Shown piece after piece: positions 1-11,901 of a stretch of 64,000 nucleotides of DNA. The position numbers were made by a program, and so were the translations under genes. Numbering within the stretch: the stretch's first letter is position 1; every line of letters starts with the position of its first letter. Below the pieces are notes generated by a model, which saw only the letters and a program-made list of their open reading frames with translations, had not been told where the DNA came from and searched no databases. The stretch lies in NCBI GenBank assembly GCA_036435485.1, contig CM071597.1, forward strand, positions 174,450,147 through 174,514,146, written 5' to 3'. Source of the stretch: Saposhnikovia divaricata. Its lineage: Eukaryota; Streptophyta; Magnoliopsida; Apiales; Apiaceae.

Positions 1-1300
1 CAGTCTACATTGTTTTGGCCATATCTGGAGTTCTAGAAGTTCGTTTTCAGCGATCTTATAGCTCACGCGAAGCTTGAGAGATTTTCTACAACCTGGGATG
101 GATAGTAGGTGCTGAAGGGGATGTGCTGAATAAAATCACGCACGTGTTTTATGAGAAGCCAAGCAGAAAAATTCCAGTTTTGCCCTTTTTCTAATTCTAT
201 TTGTATTTTGGGCAGTTTTTGGTACCTTAATCGAATTCTAATTGTAATAGAAGGCAATTGCTTATTGGGCAAGACTTCTAGAGACTATTTAAACACATCC
301 TACCATGTAATTTGTATCAGATTTTTTATTATTGTAACGTAGAACTGCAAGAGAGAAAAGTGGAGAAGGATTCAAGATCGGTGACAAGCAAAGATCTAGA
401 TCTACTTCATCTTTTGTTTACTTTGGATTATAGATTTGTTCTCTCAACTCTTGTTTTTATTAATATTATTGCTTCTTTCGTCCATATCTTGTTTAATATC
501 ATGTTTTCATCTAATCCCATGACGATGAACGGTTCAATTATGAGCTAATCGTTGTCATGGGATTCTAACGGATTTATCTATGTAGCTTAGTAGTTTGCAT
601 GCTTTAAAGATTTATGTGTGGTGAATTCTTGATATCCTCGTATGGTTGTGTTTCATGTATTTAGATGCGTCGCGAACATCTAATTTGTTAATCTCTTGCG
701 AAACGAGAGTGGATCTTGAGATTTAGAACTTGCCATGCTAGCATAGGATAGGTTGATGTTTTAACATCATGATTTGTGGCGTAAATAGAGATATTATGCT
801 ACCCTATGTGATCTATGTGGATAACTTGTGCTTAAACCTTTATGTTTTCAAATCTATAGAGATATAGGGTCTAAACATATTTGGTGTCTACCCATCTTCT
901 ATCTCTTTTGTGGATGCATGCGTAGTTTGGTATTAGTATACCGAGAGGTAGCTTTTACTTGTTTCGTGTTGTCCGATCAGATATCAAAACCATCACATGT
1001 ATTGATTAAAGGCTGCGACTCTAAGTGAAGTAGATAATGAAGTTAGGATCCCATGTTTTTATTCTTATAAGTAATTCAGATTTAATTCTCATTAGTTAAT
1101 TAGTTCTTACCTTGCATCTTAGCTTAATTTAGTTAATTAAAATCTCAAATTATTTATTATCTTAGCAGTGAATTAAGATCATACATTGTTGAATAGGCAC
1201 ATTAGCTGAAAAGAACCATAACCTGATCCCTGTGGGAACGAATTTGGACTTAACCTTATATATTACTTGTGACCATGTACGCTTGCGTGATATTGTGTAA
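1..1300 (+). repeat. 5' LTR (partial) of Tat-like Ty3/Gypsy element
   Basis: This stretch matches 8108 to about 9400 nearly base for base, so the two are an LTR pair. About 190 bp of its start lies left of the window, because the 3' LTR begins at 7914. A TATA-like TATTTAAA is at 286-293. The 3' end is placed at about 1290-1302, near the run cgcttgcgtg that is usual close to the end of Tat/Athila LTRs. The exact end is uncertain because the next sequence is not a PBS but antisense SIRE ORF3. Confidence 0.8.
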
Positions 1301-2746
1301 ACAATCACTCACCTCACGTGCTAGTGTTTCACTCAGATTTAAGGTAATCCTTACATCACTCCTCTCATATTCCTGAGATGCATCCATTGTACCTGCACCA
1401 GAAATCACCCTAGCCTCCTCTTGGAAGGTCAGTGGTGGTGCAATGGGAGTTCGCAAATCCCTATCAACCTGTGAGGGTTCTTCTGCCGTAACAATGGCAG
1501 GCACTGTAACTTGCTCTCCTTGCATGACAATGTTTTCAGCTTCATTTAAGAAAATGTCTTCCCCCATTGTGAGTAACAGGGGTGTGCTTGAAGAAATGAA
1601 GGGGTTTATAGTTGCCTCAGATATAGTTTTACTTCTCTTTTGTAAAGGAAAATCTGTTGTTTCACTCAAGACATCACTACTAGGGTTAGATCTTTTGACT
1701 GACAATTTCTTTCTGCGATAGTGTTTGGAGAATTTAGGATTGGTGTTTGGTGCATTGACCTGGGTTGAGGGTTGTGATTCTACAGCCCCTCGGTCACTTC
1801 TCACAATTAATTGACTATCAGAAAGATATTGAGATTGCAAAGTAGTTGAGTCAAATACCTGATCATTAACATTTGCAGCATCTTCACTCTGAGTGGGTTG
1901 ATCCACTGGAAGTTGAGGTTCAGGAGTAGTTAAGGGTTCAGGATCAGGTTGAGGTTCTGATTCTGGTTGATGTTCAGGAGCTTGTTCTGCTTCATGTTCT
2001 GGAGCTTGTTCAATTGCAAGTATCCCATCAACTGGTTGAGGCATAACATTTGGAAAATTTATGAATGTAGACATATATGGTGTTATGACCACTGGAACAT
2101 GCAACAGAGCCTTAGAAGTATCCAACCTAGTGTAGAACTTCTTGTTTGGTTTACCAGACCATTGAACTCGATCATTTGGAAAAGGAGCATGTTGATCCTT
2201 AGGCATAAGATGATTAAATATTAATGTCAAAAATCGAGGGTAATGACACTTAACCATTTTACCTTTCCCAAAGTTCTTTCTAGCCTTCTTCACACGATTT
2301 AACAATATAGGCCATATCAAGCTGCCAAAGTTGATCCTTCTGTTATGAGCAATTGAGAAACCAATTGACTGTAACATACCTTTGATGACGGTATTGTTAC
2401 TCTTGGTAGAATTGGCAAAAACCTTTGCTATGATCTCGAAGAAAATGTTCCATTCTTGAACAAGATTGCTTTTGAGTGGACGTTTAAGATCCAGTTGACC
2501 TTGATAGTTCAGATGTGTAAAGAATTGAGTCAACTCATCAGTTGATGGCGCTTCAGCAAACTGTTCAGTAGGAAGTTTCAGAGCAGCATTGAAGACAGAT
2601 TCATCCACTGTATAGGTCTTATCATTAAAGTTGAAAGAAAACGATCTTCCATCTGAGACAGCTGTAGTACACATTAGTTTAAGTGGACCAAATTTCATGG
2701 GCATATTTGCAGTTATAGCATGGCTACAGATATTTTGTTCGTTCAG
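1256..2746 (-). pseudogene. Truncated duplicate of the SIRE third ORF, beside the 5' LTR
   Basis: An antisense frame of 482 codons (1256-2704), whose coding similarity continues to 2746. It is a near-copy of the frame at 9359-10777: I count three residue differences (such as FINFPN versus FINLPN) in 472. The N-terminal half (about residues 30-230) resembles the extra ORF found downstream of pol in SIRE-type Copia elements, with blocks such as KCHYPRFLTLIFNHL and PVVITPYMSTFIN. The C-terminal half is low-complexity and rich in P, E and Q, with a basic patch. The last dozen codons and the stop probably come from the antisense of the Gypsy LTR. The coding frame breaks at 2746; in the other copy it continues to an ATG at 21068. 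The function of this ORF family is not known to me; it is sometimes called env-like. Confidence 0.8.
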
Positions 2747-2758
2747 TGGTCGTTAGCG
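2747..2758 (+). other. PBS-like site at the junction
   Basis: TGGTCGTTAGCG begins immediately after the duplicated flank ends. Tat/Athila elements usually prime from tRNA-Asp with a PBS starting TGGCGCCGTTGCC; this site could be a degraded version with CGTT in common. The match is weak. The position, just before the gag leader, is the main argument. Confidence 0.35.
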
Positions 2759-2828
2759 TTCACTGACTCAGATTTTTTTTCTTACTTAGTTAGTTTGTTT
2801 CGTGGTGTTTTTAGGTACTTGAACGTGT

Positions 2829-3826
2829 ATGCGAACACGTTTACAAACTCGTAAACTGGCAGAAGATGAACTTGCAGCAGTAAAAGAGATGGCAGACTTA
2901 CCAGCAGCAGTCAAGGCTTTGAAGGACTATTCGCAGCCAAAGATCAATGACATACAATCTAGTATTGTCAGGCCATCTATTGCAGCGAACAACTTTGAGA
3001 TCAAGCCGAACATAATTCAGATGGTGCAGAATTCGGTTCAGTTTGGGGGTGCTTCGACAGAGGATCCTAACATGCACATCCGGGATTTTATCGAGATCTG
3101 CGACACTTTCAAATTTAATGGTGTGTCGGAGGATGCTATCAAGTTGAGGCTTTTCCCATTCTCTCTGAGGGATAAGGCTAAGGGCTGGTTACACTCTCTA
3201 CTAGCTGGTTCTATTACTATATGGGATGATCTTGCTCAGAAGTTTCTTACTAAATTCTTCCCTATGGCGAAAACTGCTGCAATACGGAACCAGCTAACTC
3301 AATTTCAACAGCAATCTGGCGAGTCTTTGTGTGAGGCTTGGGAACGTTACAAGGAGATGCTTCGTAGGTTTCCATATCATGGCATGCCTGATTGGATGGT
3401 TATCAATGGTTTCTACAATGGTTGGGAGTACAGTCTAGACCTTTGCTAGATGCAGCATCAGGTGGAGCTCTGTGGGCTAAGAGCTACGAGGAAGCATATG
3501 ATCTTATTAAGACGATGGCTGCTAATGAATATCAAAATCCAACCCAGAGGCTTTCTCAAGGCAAGGTACCAGGTGTTCTTGATGTTAATGCAGTCTAAGC
3601 TCTAGCAGCTCAGCTAGAGGCAATGAATAGGAAAATAGATTCTTTGGTAAATCATGGGATGCAGCAGGTTGCTAGTATTTGTGAGCTATGTGCGGGCGCA
3701 CATGAGACGAATCAGTGTGCTATCTCTTCTGAATCAGCACAGTTCGTGAGTAATTTTCAGAGACCTACTGCACCAGTTCCAGCCACTTATCATCCTAATA
3801 ATCGGAATCATCCAAATTTCAGCTAG
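2829..3826 (+). pseudogene. gag: Tat-like Ty3/Gypsy gag, broken
   Basis: The capsid polyprotein of the Tat-like element. The first frame (2829-3449) starts MRTRLQTRK and carries a retrotransposon gag domain (LRLFPFSLRDKAKGWLHSL, then WDDLAQKFLTKFFP and the QQSGESLCEAWERYKEMLRR block). A frameshift near 3430 moves it to the frame at 3392-3598. Two in-frame stops follow, at 3596-3598 and 3824-3826, after which the same frame continues into the protease ORF. The zinc-knuckle-like CELCAGAHETNQC lies at about 3680-3720. This shortened knuckle is typical of plant Tat/Athila gag. With three lesions the copy should not make a full Gag. Confidence 0.9.
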
Positions 3827-5272
3827 AGCAATAATCAAGGTGTTCAGCAACCTTATCAGCAGCAGTTTCAGGGTCAGCAAGCAAGGCCATTCAATCAAGG
3901 CTATCAACAGCCATATGCTCCAAGGCCACCATATCAACCTCCGGGATTTCAGCAGCAACAGCCCCAGGCTCATGCGGGGCAATCATCTAATGAAAAATCA
4001 GAAGGGGATGATTTGTGGATGATGGTGAAGAACCTGCAAGCTTCTCAAAAGGTCTTGGAAAACCAGATAGGACAGATTGTTAGTGCTTTACATATTAGGC
4101 CACAAGGAACTCTTCCTAGTGATACGGAGGTAAATCCAGACAGAAGGGAAAGCAAAGAACAGGTCAATATAGTTTCTTTGAGATCTGGAAAAGTCACGAG
4201 GGATCCTAAATCAGCAGCTAAGGAAGATGAAGATGTTCAGAATCAGCAGGTTGAAAAATCTGCAGTGCCAGAAATTGAGAAATCTGATTTAGTGGCTAAT
4301 CAGCTTGATGGTGAGAAGAGCGAGAAAACTGTTGAAAAGTCTACTCCGGAGCAATCTTCAGAGAATAATCAAATCTATCCTCCTCCTCCATTTCCTCGAC
4401 GCGTGCAGAAAAGTCAAGAAATTCAGTTTCAGAAGTTTATGGATGTCTTCAAGAAATTGTCTATTAACATTCCTTTTGTTGAAGCATTGGAGCAGATGCC
4501 GAGGTATGCAAAGTTCATGAAGGATATTTTGTCACGAAAGAGAAGGTTGGAAGAATTTGAAACAGTGGCATTAACGGAGGAGTGTAGTGCAGTTCTTCAG
4601 CAGAAGTTGCCACCCAAACTTAAAGATCCGGGAAGTTTCACCATCCCTTGCACTATTGGCAACCTTTCTTTTAGCAAGTGCTTGTGTGACTTGGGAGCTA
4701 GCATCAATCTCATGCCTTTATCTGTATTCAAGCAACTTGGTCTGCCGGAGCCAAAGCCAACCAATATCTCTTTGCAGTTGGTTGATCGATCTATCACATA
4801 TCCAAGGGGCATAGTGGAGGACGTTTTGGTGAAAGTTGATAAGCTTATCTTCCCAGCTGATTTTGTTATCTTTGATTTTGAAGAAGACAAGAAGATTCCC
4901 ATAATTTTGGGAAGGCCTTTTCTAGCTACAGGCCATACTTTGATTGATGTGCAAAAAGGAGAGCTTACAATGAGGGTGCAAGATCAGAATGTCACTTTTA
5001 ATGTTTTCAAGGCCATGAAATTTCCGACAGAGGATGAAGAGTGTTGCAGTGTGGAAATAGTTGATACGGGTCAGAGAAAGAAGTTTGATCAGTTGTTGAG
5101 CGAAAATTCGGACACACACGAGCCACAGCATCACATCAGTGATTCCATTGACAGTTCTTCAATTCGAGATCTTTCGAATGTAAAGCTTGGGAAACTTCCA
5201 CCACATTTGAGGTATGTCCTTTTGAATAATGAGCTAGTGATTTTTGAAGAGGGGCATGATAACGTGTTATGA
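3827..5272 (+). pseudogene. Gag C-terminal tail and aspartic protease of the Tat-like element
   Basis: In frame with the end of gag. A Q-rich stretch (3836-3970) leads to an ATG at 4013 and an open frame of 419 codons. The acidic and charged linker is followed by a retropepsin-like domain at about residues 205-330: catalytic-type DLGASINLMP, the flap region, then IILGRPFLATG. The frame ends shortly after KLPPHLRYVLL, which in complete elements leads into reverse transcriptase. Here there is a TGA at 5270-5272 and no RT, RNase H or integrase anywhere downstream. The element therefore depends on a partner for reverse transcription and integration. Confidence 0.88.
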
Positions 5273-5505
5273 AGGTGGAAAGCTGATGATAAGGAAGAAG
5301 AAAGTTTTGTTCAGCCGTTCGAGTCGGAGAAGCACATTAGAGGTGTGAAGAAGAAAAAGAAGAAGATTAAGCTGTTGGATAGTAAAATCAGGTTGAAGTC
5401 TGACGGAAGAAATTTGTGGAAAGCAATTAAAAAAGATGTCAACGTTCGTATGAATGGTCTTTCTGTTGAGAACGGTTCAGTTATTCTTTTGAAACCGCCA
5501 TGATT
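5273..5505 (+). pseudogene. Lysine-rich frame after the protease stop
   Basis: The protease frame continues in register past the TGA for about 75 codons to a second TGA near 5503. It is rich in K and E (a KKKKKK-type run near 5350-5370). Just after it lies gcgcttcgtgggaggcaacc (about 5540-5560), a sequence I associate with the 3' end of pol in Tat/Athila elements. That suggests the RT-integrase block was deleted between the protease and the pol tail rather than never acquired. Confidence 0.5.
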
Positions 5506-7902
5506 GATGGAGTAACGTCAAGCTTTTGACGTTAAAGAAGCGCTTCGTGGGAGGCAACCCACGCTTTAGTGTAGAAAAAAAATCTGAGTGTTGAGAAAAA
5601 ATTTTTTTTTGAGTGTAGTGAAAAATAAATAAATTTTGAGTGTTGAGAAAAAAAAAACGAGCAGAAACTTTTGCACGCCATGTCGTGCAAACGAGGCCAG
5701 GTCGTGGTATTGTTTCTGTTCAGGGAGAATTGAAAACACGAGAGTTGCATTGTTGTTGTTAAAAAAAAAAAATTGTTGGCAACAGGTTTTTCACGCGCTA
5801 TGGCGCACATTCCAGGCCATATCTGAGCAAATCTTCTGTCCAGGTACGTGAGTTTTCAATAATATTGTTTTTTTTATTTTTTTTTTTCTTTTCTTTCTTT
5901 CAAAAAAAAAAATTTCGAGCACAGGTGAAAACGCGCCACAGCGCCAGCCTACCAACAACTCTTGTCCGTGGCCTTTTGTTGTCCGTGTATGTGGTTTACA
6001 CATATAAAAAAAACTGTTGCAACAGAATTCTACGCCCGCCCCTGCGCCATCTGCACGCCGCATCCTAAAAAAAATTCTGTCCAGACTTCAAGATTCAAGT
6101 TTGGGGGGATTTTTAATTGCACTCTGGTTCGTATTTGGGGTATATTTCTTCCTTTTATTTTGATATTACGAATTGTGTTCTTGCATTATTAGGGTTGTGT
6201 GTTCTTGATTATTTGGGGGTATTTGTGAATTCGAATTTTTTGTGGATTTTGGTGAATTTTGTGAGTTGGGTATTGATTCTTATGGCTCCTAAGCGTGGGA
6301 GAGGTGGTGCTAGTGTTGCAAAATTTTTGTCTTAGACGGTGGAGGTTGAATTTAATTGGTTGTTGTTGAGGCCAATTGCTAAAGAAAAGGGGATTTTTAC
6401 CGAACAAACATGTTGAGTTGCGATGGGGAAGGATATGTAAAGCGCTTTGTAGGTATGTTTTCTTCTATCCCTCGTATTTACTTCCATTCAATGCGGACAT
6501 TGAATATTTTAAGTTTGGGGGTGGTTTGAGGGTTTAGTAGTTGTATTATTTGTTCATGTAGGATTTCATGCTTTGCATATTAGTAGTAGTAAATTATGCA
6601 TATATGTTCGTATTAATTATGTTTGTTTCATATAGGTCATTCTGTTTTTATTTTTCGTATACCATGTGAGTTCATATTAGTTGCATTTTATGGCATGCAT
6701 ATTTCATGATCCCTTAGAACGGGCTAATTCTGATTGGTAGGTAGGTATCTAATTGAGTGTGGTAATGATGAATAGAGGGTTGACTTATAGTTTCTATGAA
6801 TTTGACTTATGTGTTTCAGAAACAAAAAACTAATTACACAGTCTCATTAGGTTGCTTTTGGGCTAGGTTGAGATTATGCTTGTTTGGATGTTTTGAGATT
6901 TAATCACTTGTTTATATTTAGAATTTTCCTTATTCCATTGATAGTGTAGGAGCACTTAAGTCTAAGTTTGGGGGAAAACAGGGATTTCATGCTTAAATTG
7001 TAAATAATTGTCAATAATTGCTAGATGTCAAATGGCTAGTAGCCGGCTCATATTTATATGAGTAGTCTAGGGTTGGAATTGAGAATTCTCATTCCAGATT
7101 GCATAAAAAAAAGAGGAAAAAAAAAAGCAGAAAAAAAATAGAAAAAAAAATGATGAAAAAAAAAGAGTCAAAAGTGTCAATTGTTTATATGCAAAATTAA
7201 CTAGGGTGAGCTCTTTAATACTCGAGCTATTAAGTTCGCGGGGAATTTGTGCCTAGTGACCTAAGGTTTTTATAGTCTGGGATCCACTAACCCAACGCTC
7301 GTTACATGGGTATTATTGTATAAGCCTTTCGGGGTCTCATCCATTGCACGGTTAAATAAGCATGCTTGTATATATGTGTCGTAGTAGTTAGTAATAAAGC
7401 ATGAATTTCTGTCTACCTTGGATAAGGATGGAGGTGTTCCTAGGTTATGAAGTGTCTACAGTCTATTCTATTTATAAACCTGTGATTGTCTTGACGAAGA
7501 GCATGTATGATCTTTGACCTAGTTTTGGGAGTATTTCTGATGAGCATTGCACACACGCACGTTTCTGTTCATGTATTGTTAGTGTACGGGAACTTAGTCG
7601 AGATCTATTTGGATTTAGTTGCATTCTTTGAGATATTTGCTTGTTAGTTGGTTTTGGTTAGTTTGAAGGGGATCGTTGCATTTTCATTCTAGTTGCATTC
7701 ATGCATTGCATTGCATTAGGTTAAATGGATTTTGTGGGTACATTCGCTATAGGCCCTCACGAGACCTTACTCGTCCACTAGGGCTGCCTAGGGGTTTAAA
7801 GGGCTTGTTGCATATGCCAAATGCAACCGTGATCACCTACGGAAGTGGTACTAGTTAGTTAGTTAGTTGTAATTGTTTATGCTTGAGGACAAGCATCGGT
7901 TT
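5506..7902 (+). other. Long 3' untranslated region of the Tat-like element
   Basis: No credible coding sequence. The first part (5575-6090) is a decayed repeat of A-tracts followed by GC-rich blocks. Three polypurine sites of the form AAGTTTGGGGG occur at 6097-6108, 6511-6521 and 6964-6974, upstream of the terminal one at 7903-7913. An A-rich, G-spotted tract is at 7105-7170. Several internal PPT-like sites are common in the Tat/Athila group. Confidence 0.7.
5575..6090 (+). repeat. Decayed repeat of A-tract plus GC-rich units
   Basis: Four units about 110-130 bp apart, each with an A-run (about 5648, 5761, 5901 and 6007) followed by a GC-rich segment with forms of cgc-c-atg-cgca. Examples are acgccatgtcgtgc near 5677, cacgcgctatggcgc near 5791, acgcgccacagcgcc near 5931 and gcccctgcgccatctgcacg near 6039. 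The units are poorly conserved, so this is a visual call. Confidence 0.45.
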
Positions 7903-7913
7903 AAGTTTGGGGG
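7903..7913 (+). promoter_or_regulatory. Polypurine tract of the Tat-like element
   Basis: AAGTTTGGGGG directly precedes TGTGATAAGTGG, the start of the 3' LTR. It is the expected primer for plus-strand DNA synthesis. Confidence 0.85.
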
Positions 7914-9400
7914 TGTGATAAGTGGATTTTATATCCACTTGGAGCGTCCATATCGGCTTAAATTGATTGACTTGGCCTCAAGTTTATTGTAGTTTTGATG
8001 TGTTTTGCTTAGTTGTGCAGACTTACAAGAATGTCGATTATGGGTGATGCTTCTATCGTGTTTGGAGGATTAATTGATTAAAATTCGGATTTTCCGGGAA
8101 GGTTGCGCAGTCTACACTGTTTTGGCCATATCTGGAGTTCTAGAAGTCCGTTTTCAGCGATCTTACAGCTCACGCGAAGCTTGAGAGATTTTCTACAACC
8201 TGGGATAGATAGCAGGAGCAGGGGATGTGCTGAATAAAATCGCGCACGTGTTCTATGAGAAGCCAAGCAGAAAAATTCCAGTTTTGCCCTTTTTCTAATT
8301 CTAATTGTATTTTGGGCAGTTTTTGGTACCTTAATCGAATTCTAATTGTAATAGAAGGCAATTGCTTATTGGGAAAGACTTCTACAGTTTATTTAAACAC
8401 ATCCTACCATGTAATTTGTATCAGATTTTTATTATTGTAACGTAGAACTGCAAGAGAGAAAAGTGGAGAAGGATTCAAGCTCGGTGACAAGCAAAGATCT
8501 AGATCTACTTCATCTTTTGTTTACTTTGGATTATAGATTTGTTCTCTCAACTCTTGTTTTTATTAATATTATTGCTTCTTTCATCCATATCTTGTTTAAT
8601 ATCATGTTTTCATCTAATCCCATGACGATGAACGGTTTAATTATGAGCTAATCGTTGTCATGGGATTCTAACGGATTTATCTATGTAGCTTAGTAGTTTG
8701 CATGCTTTAAAGATTTATGTGTGGTGAATTCTTGATATCCTCGTATGGTTGTGTTTCATGTATTTAGATGCGTCGCGAACATCTAATTTGTTAATCTCTT
8801 GCGAAACGAGAGTGGATCTTGAGATTTAGAACTTGCCATGCTAGCATAGGATAGGTTGATGTTTTAACATCATGATTTGTGGCGTAAATAGAGATATTAT
8901 GCTACCCTATGTGATCTATGTGGATAACTTGTGCTTAAACCTTTATGTTTTCAAATCTATAGAGATATAGGGTCTAAACATATTTGGTGTCTACCCATCT
9001 TCTATCTCTTTTGTGGATGCATGCGTAGTTTGGTATTAGTATACCGAGAGGTAGCTTTTACTTGTTTCGTGTTGTCCGATCAGATATCAAAACCATCACA
9101 TGTATTGATTAAAGGTTGCGACTCTAAGTGAAGTAGATAATGAAGTTAGGATCCCATGTTTTTATTCTTATAAGTAATTCAGATTTAATTCTCATTGGTT
9201 AATTAGTTCTTACCTTGCATCTTAGCTTAATTTAGTTAATTAAAATCTCAAATTATTTATTATCTTAGCAGTGAATTAAGATCATACATTGTTGAATAGG
9301 CACATTAGCTGAAAAGAACCATAACCTGATCCCTGTGGGAACGAATTTGGACTTAACCTTATATATTACTTGTGACCATGTACGCTTGCGTGATATTGTG
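7914..9400 (+). repeat. 3' LTR of the Tat-like Ty3/Gypsy element
   Basis: Starts TGTGATAAGTGG after the PPT and pairs with 1-1300. The right end is placed at about 9393-9405 by comparison with the other copy. It is followed directly by antisense SIRE ORF3, into which the element inserted. The matching TSD cannot be checked because the left flank is outside the window. Confidence 0.8.
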
Positions 9401-10797
9401 TAAACAATCACTCACCTCACGTGCTAGTGTTTCACTCAGATTTAAGGTAATCCTTACATCACTCCTCTCATATTCCTGAGCTGCATCCATTGTACCTGCA
9501 CCAGAAATCACCCTAGCCTCCTCTTGGAAGGTCAGTGGTGGTGCAATGGGAGTTCGCAAATCCCTATCAACCTGTGAGGGTTCTTCTGCCGTAACAATGG
9601 CAGGCACTGTAACTTGCTCTCCTTGCATGACAATGTTTTCAGCTTCATTTAAGAAAATGTCTTCCCCCATTATGAGTAACAGGGGTGTGCTTGAAGAAAT
9701 GAAGGGGTTTATAGTTGCCTCAGATATAGTTTTACTTCTCTTTTGTAAAGGAAAATCTGTTGTTTCACTCAAGACATCACTACTAGGGTTAGATCTTTTG
9801 ACTGACAATTTCTTTCTGCGATAGTGTTTGGAGAATTTAGGATTGGTGTTTGGTGCATTGACCTGGGTTGAGGGTTGTGATTCTACAGCCCCTCGGTCAC
9901 TTCTCACAATTAATTGACTATCAGAAAGATATTGAGATTGCAAAGTAGTTGAGTCAAATACCTGATCATTAACATTTGCAGCATCTTCACTCTGAGTGGG
10001 TTGATCCACTGGAAGTTGAGGTTCAGGAGTAGTTAAGGGTTCAGGATCAGGTTGAGGTTCTGATTCTGGTTGATGTTCAGGAGCTTGTTCTGCTTCATGT
10101 TCTGGAGCTTGTTCAATTGCAAGTATCCCATCAACTGGTTGAGGCATAACATTTGGCAAATTTATGAATGTAGACATATATGGTGTTATGACCACTGGAA
10201 CATGCAACAGAGCCTTAGAAGTATCCAACCTAGTGTAGAACTTCTTGTTTGGTTTACCAGACCATTGAACTCGATCATTTGGAAAAGGAGCATGTTGATC
10301 CTTAGGCATAAGATGATTAAATATTAATGTCAAAAATCGAGGGTAATGACACTTAACCATTTTACCTTTCCCAAAGTTCTTTCTAGCCTTCTTCACACGA
10401 TTTAACAATATAGGCCATATCAAGCTGCCAAAGTTGATCCTTCTGTTATGAGCAATTGAGAAACCAATTGACTGTAACATACCTTTGATGACGGTATTGT
10501 TACTCTTGGTAGAATTGGCAAAAACCTTTGCTATGATCTCGAAGAAAATGTTCCATTCTTGAACAAGATTGCTTTTGAGTGGACGTTTAAGATCCAGTTG
10601 ACCTTGATAGTTCAGATGTGTAAAGAATTGAGTCAACTCATCAGTTGATGGCGCTTCAGCAAACTGTTCAGTAGGAAGTTTCAGAGCAGCATTGAAGACA
10701 GATTCATCCACTGTATAGGTCTTATCATTAAAGTTGAAAGAAAACGATCTTCCATCTGAGACAGCTGTAGTACACATTAGTTTAAGTGGACCAAATT
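9359..10797 (-). pseudogene. SIRE third ORF, C-terminal part
   Basis: The downstream piece of the SIRE extra ORF. The frame opens at 10777, but the true coding region begins at 21068 and is split by the insertion at 10798-20906. It is continuous across that insert: PMKF on one side joins GPLKLMCTT on this side, as seen intact in the duplicate at 1256-2746. The C-terminus is replaced by the antisense end of the Gypsy LTR, giving a stop at 9359. It lies downstream of RNase H in the same orientation as the SIRE pol, which is the position of the third ORF in such elements. The first 230 residues carry the conserved domain and the rest is low-complexity and acidic. Confidence 0.82.
10793..10797. 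repeat. TSD of the gag-only element, left copy
   Basis: AAATT, repeated at 20907-20911. The uninterrupted target ccaaatttcatgggc is present in the duplicated flank near 2691. Confidence 0.93.
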
Positions 10798-11864
10798 TGT
10801 GACACCCCTAGATCCGGGGTCAAGGATCCAGGTCATCACGGTCCAATTTCCGATCAATATCAATATCTCTTTAGTCTTTTTTTTTACTAATTAAGCAATT
10901 GACCCCACACTAATACACACACACACACCAGTCATATGCTCATAGAACAACATTCACAATATTAAAAGTTTAAAGTTAACAGTTATTACAAACCCAGAAT
11001 TCTACTAAGTACATTGTTGAATAATACTTCTACAGGAAGCATTTCAACAACCAAAAGTTTATTACAACTTACACACTTAATTTACATAAATCTACTAAGC
11101 CCCTTCGCTTGTCACTACCTCGGGGATGGTCGCCAACACTAGCCCAAAAGGTCGCCTTTCCCTTACCCTCTTGCGGGGTGTAGTGCGTAGTATCGGCATG
11201 GGACCTAGCTGCTATATACATAAGTAGCAAGAGTGAGCTATAATAGCTCAGCAAGATAATATTGTAATCTAGAATTTAGAATGTGAACAGGTATACATAT
11301 ATGTATATGCATATATAATAGCAGAAAACAATTAAAAGCCTTAAGGAAGAATAAAGCTCTTATTTAATAATACATCATCCACCTACTATTTATAAGAAAG
11401 AAATCTAAAATAATATAATATCAGTTTTTCTTCATCTGTAACCATAATTCCATCATCTCATATCCTTATTCTGTTTTCAGTATAGAAATCTGAAACCATT
11501 GTCTACACTTTCTTTTCAAAAACATTGGGGATATCTGCTGTCGCCTAATACGTTAGGACGATGATCAGTCGCCTAATCGTACTTGCTCTCTTTTTACTAC
11601 CGGTAGAAGGAATGAAGATCATCCCTGGAGGAAGGCCACCTGCTAACATCCTCCCTTGGCATCTTCGTGCCGTAATAAAATAATAAATGCTGGACTGTGT
11701 CGCACACAGCCCTGACACAGCCACTTACGCAAGTCTGTTGCAATCCCCCTTTTTATCACATCATTATTCCCTTTTCAAAATATCATTCCACATTTCCATT
11801 TTCTCGCTTTCATTCCCACATTTCATTCGCTCATATCATTTCCATTCTCGCACATTACTTCTAT

Positions 11865-11901
<37 letters not shown>

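Noticed and set aside
1443..1721. Plus-strand 92-codon ORF (also 9546-9824) and similar small ORFs opposite gag-pol genes
   Set aside because: They are frame shadows of the antisense ORF3 and of other coding regions.
1256..2704. The 482-codon antisense ORF as part of the Gypsy LTR, like the antisense extra ORFs known from Tat elements
   Set aside because: The second copy's reading frame continues past the end of the repeated block to an ATG at 21068, with matching family motifs, and it lies downstream of the SIRE pol in the same orientation. It is the insertion target, not LTR content.
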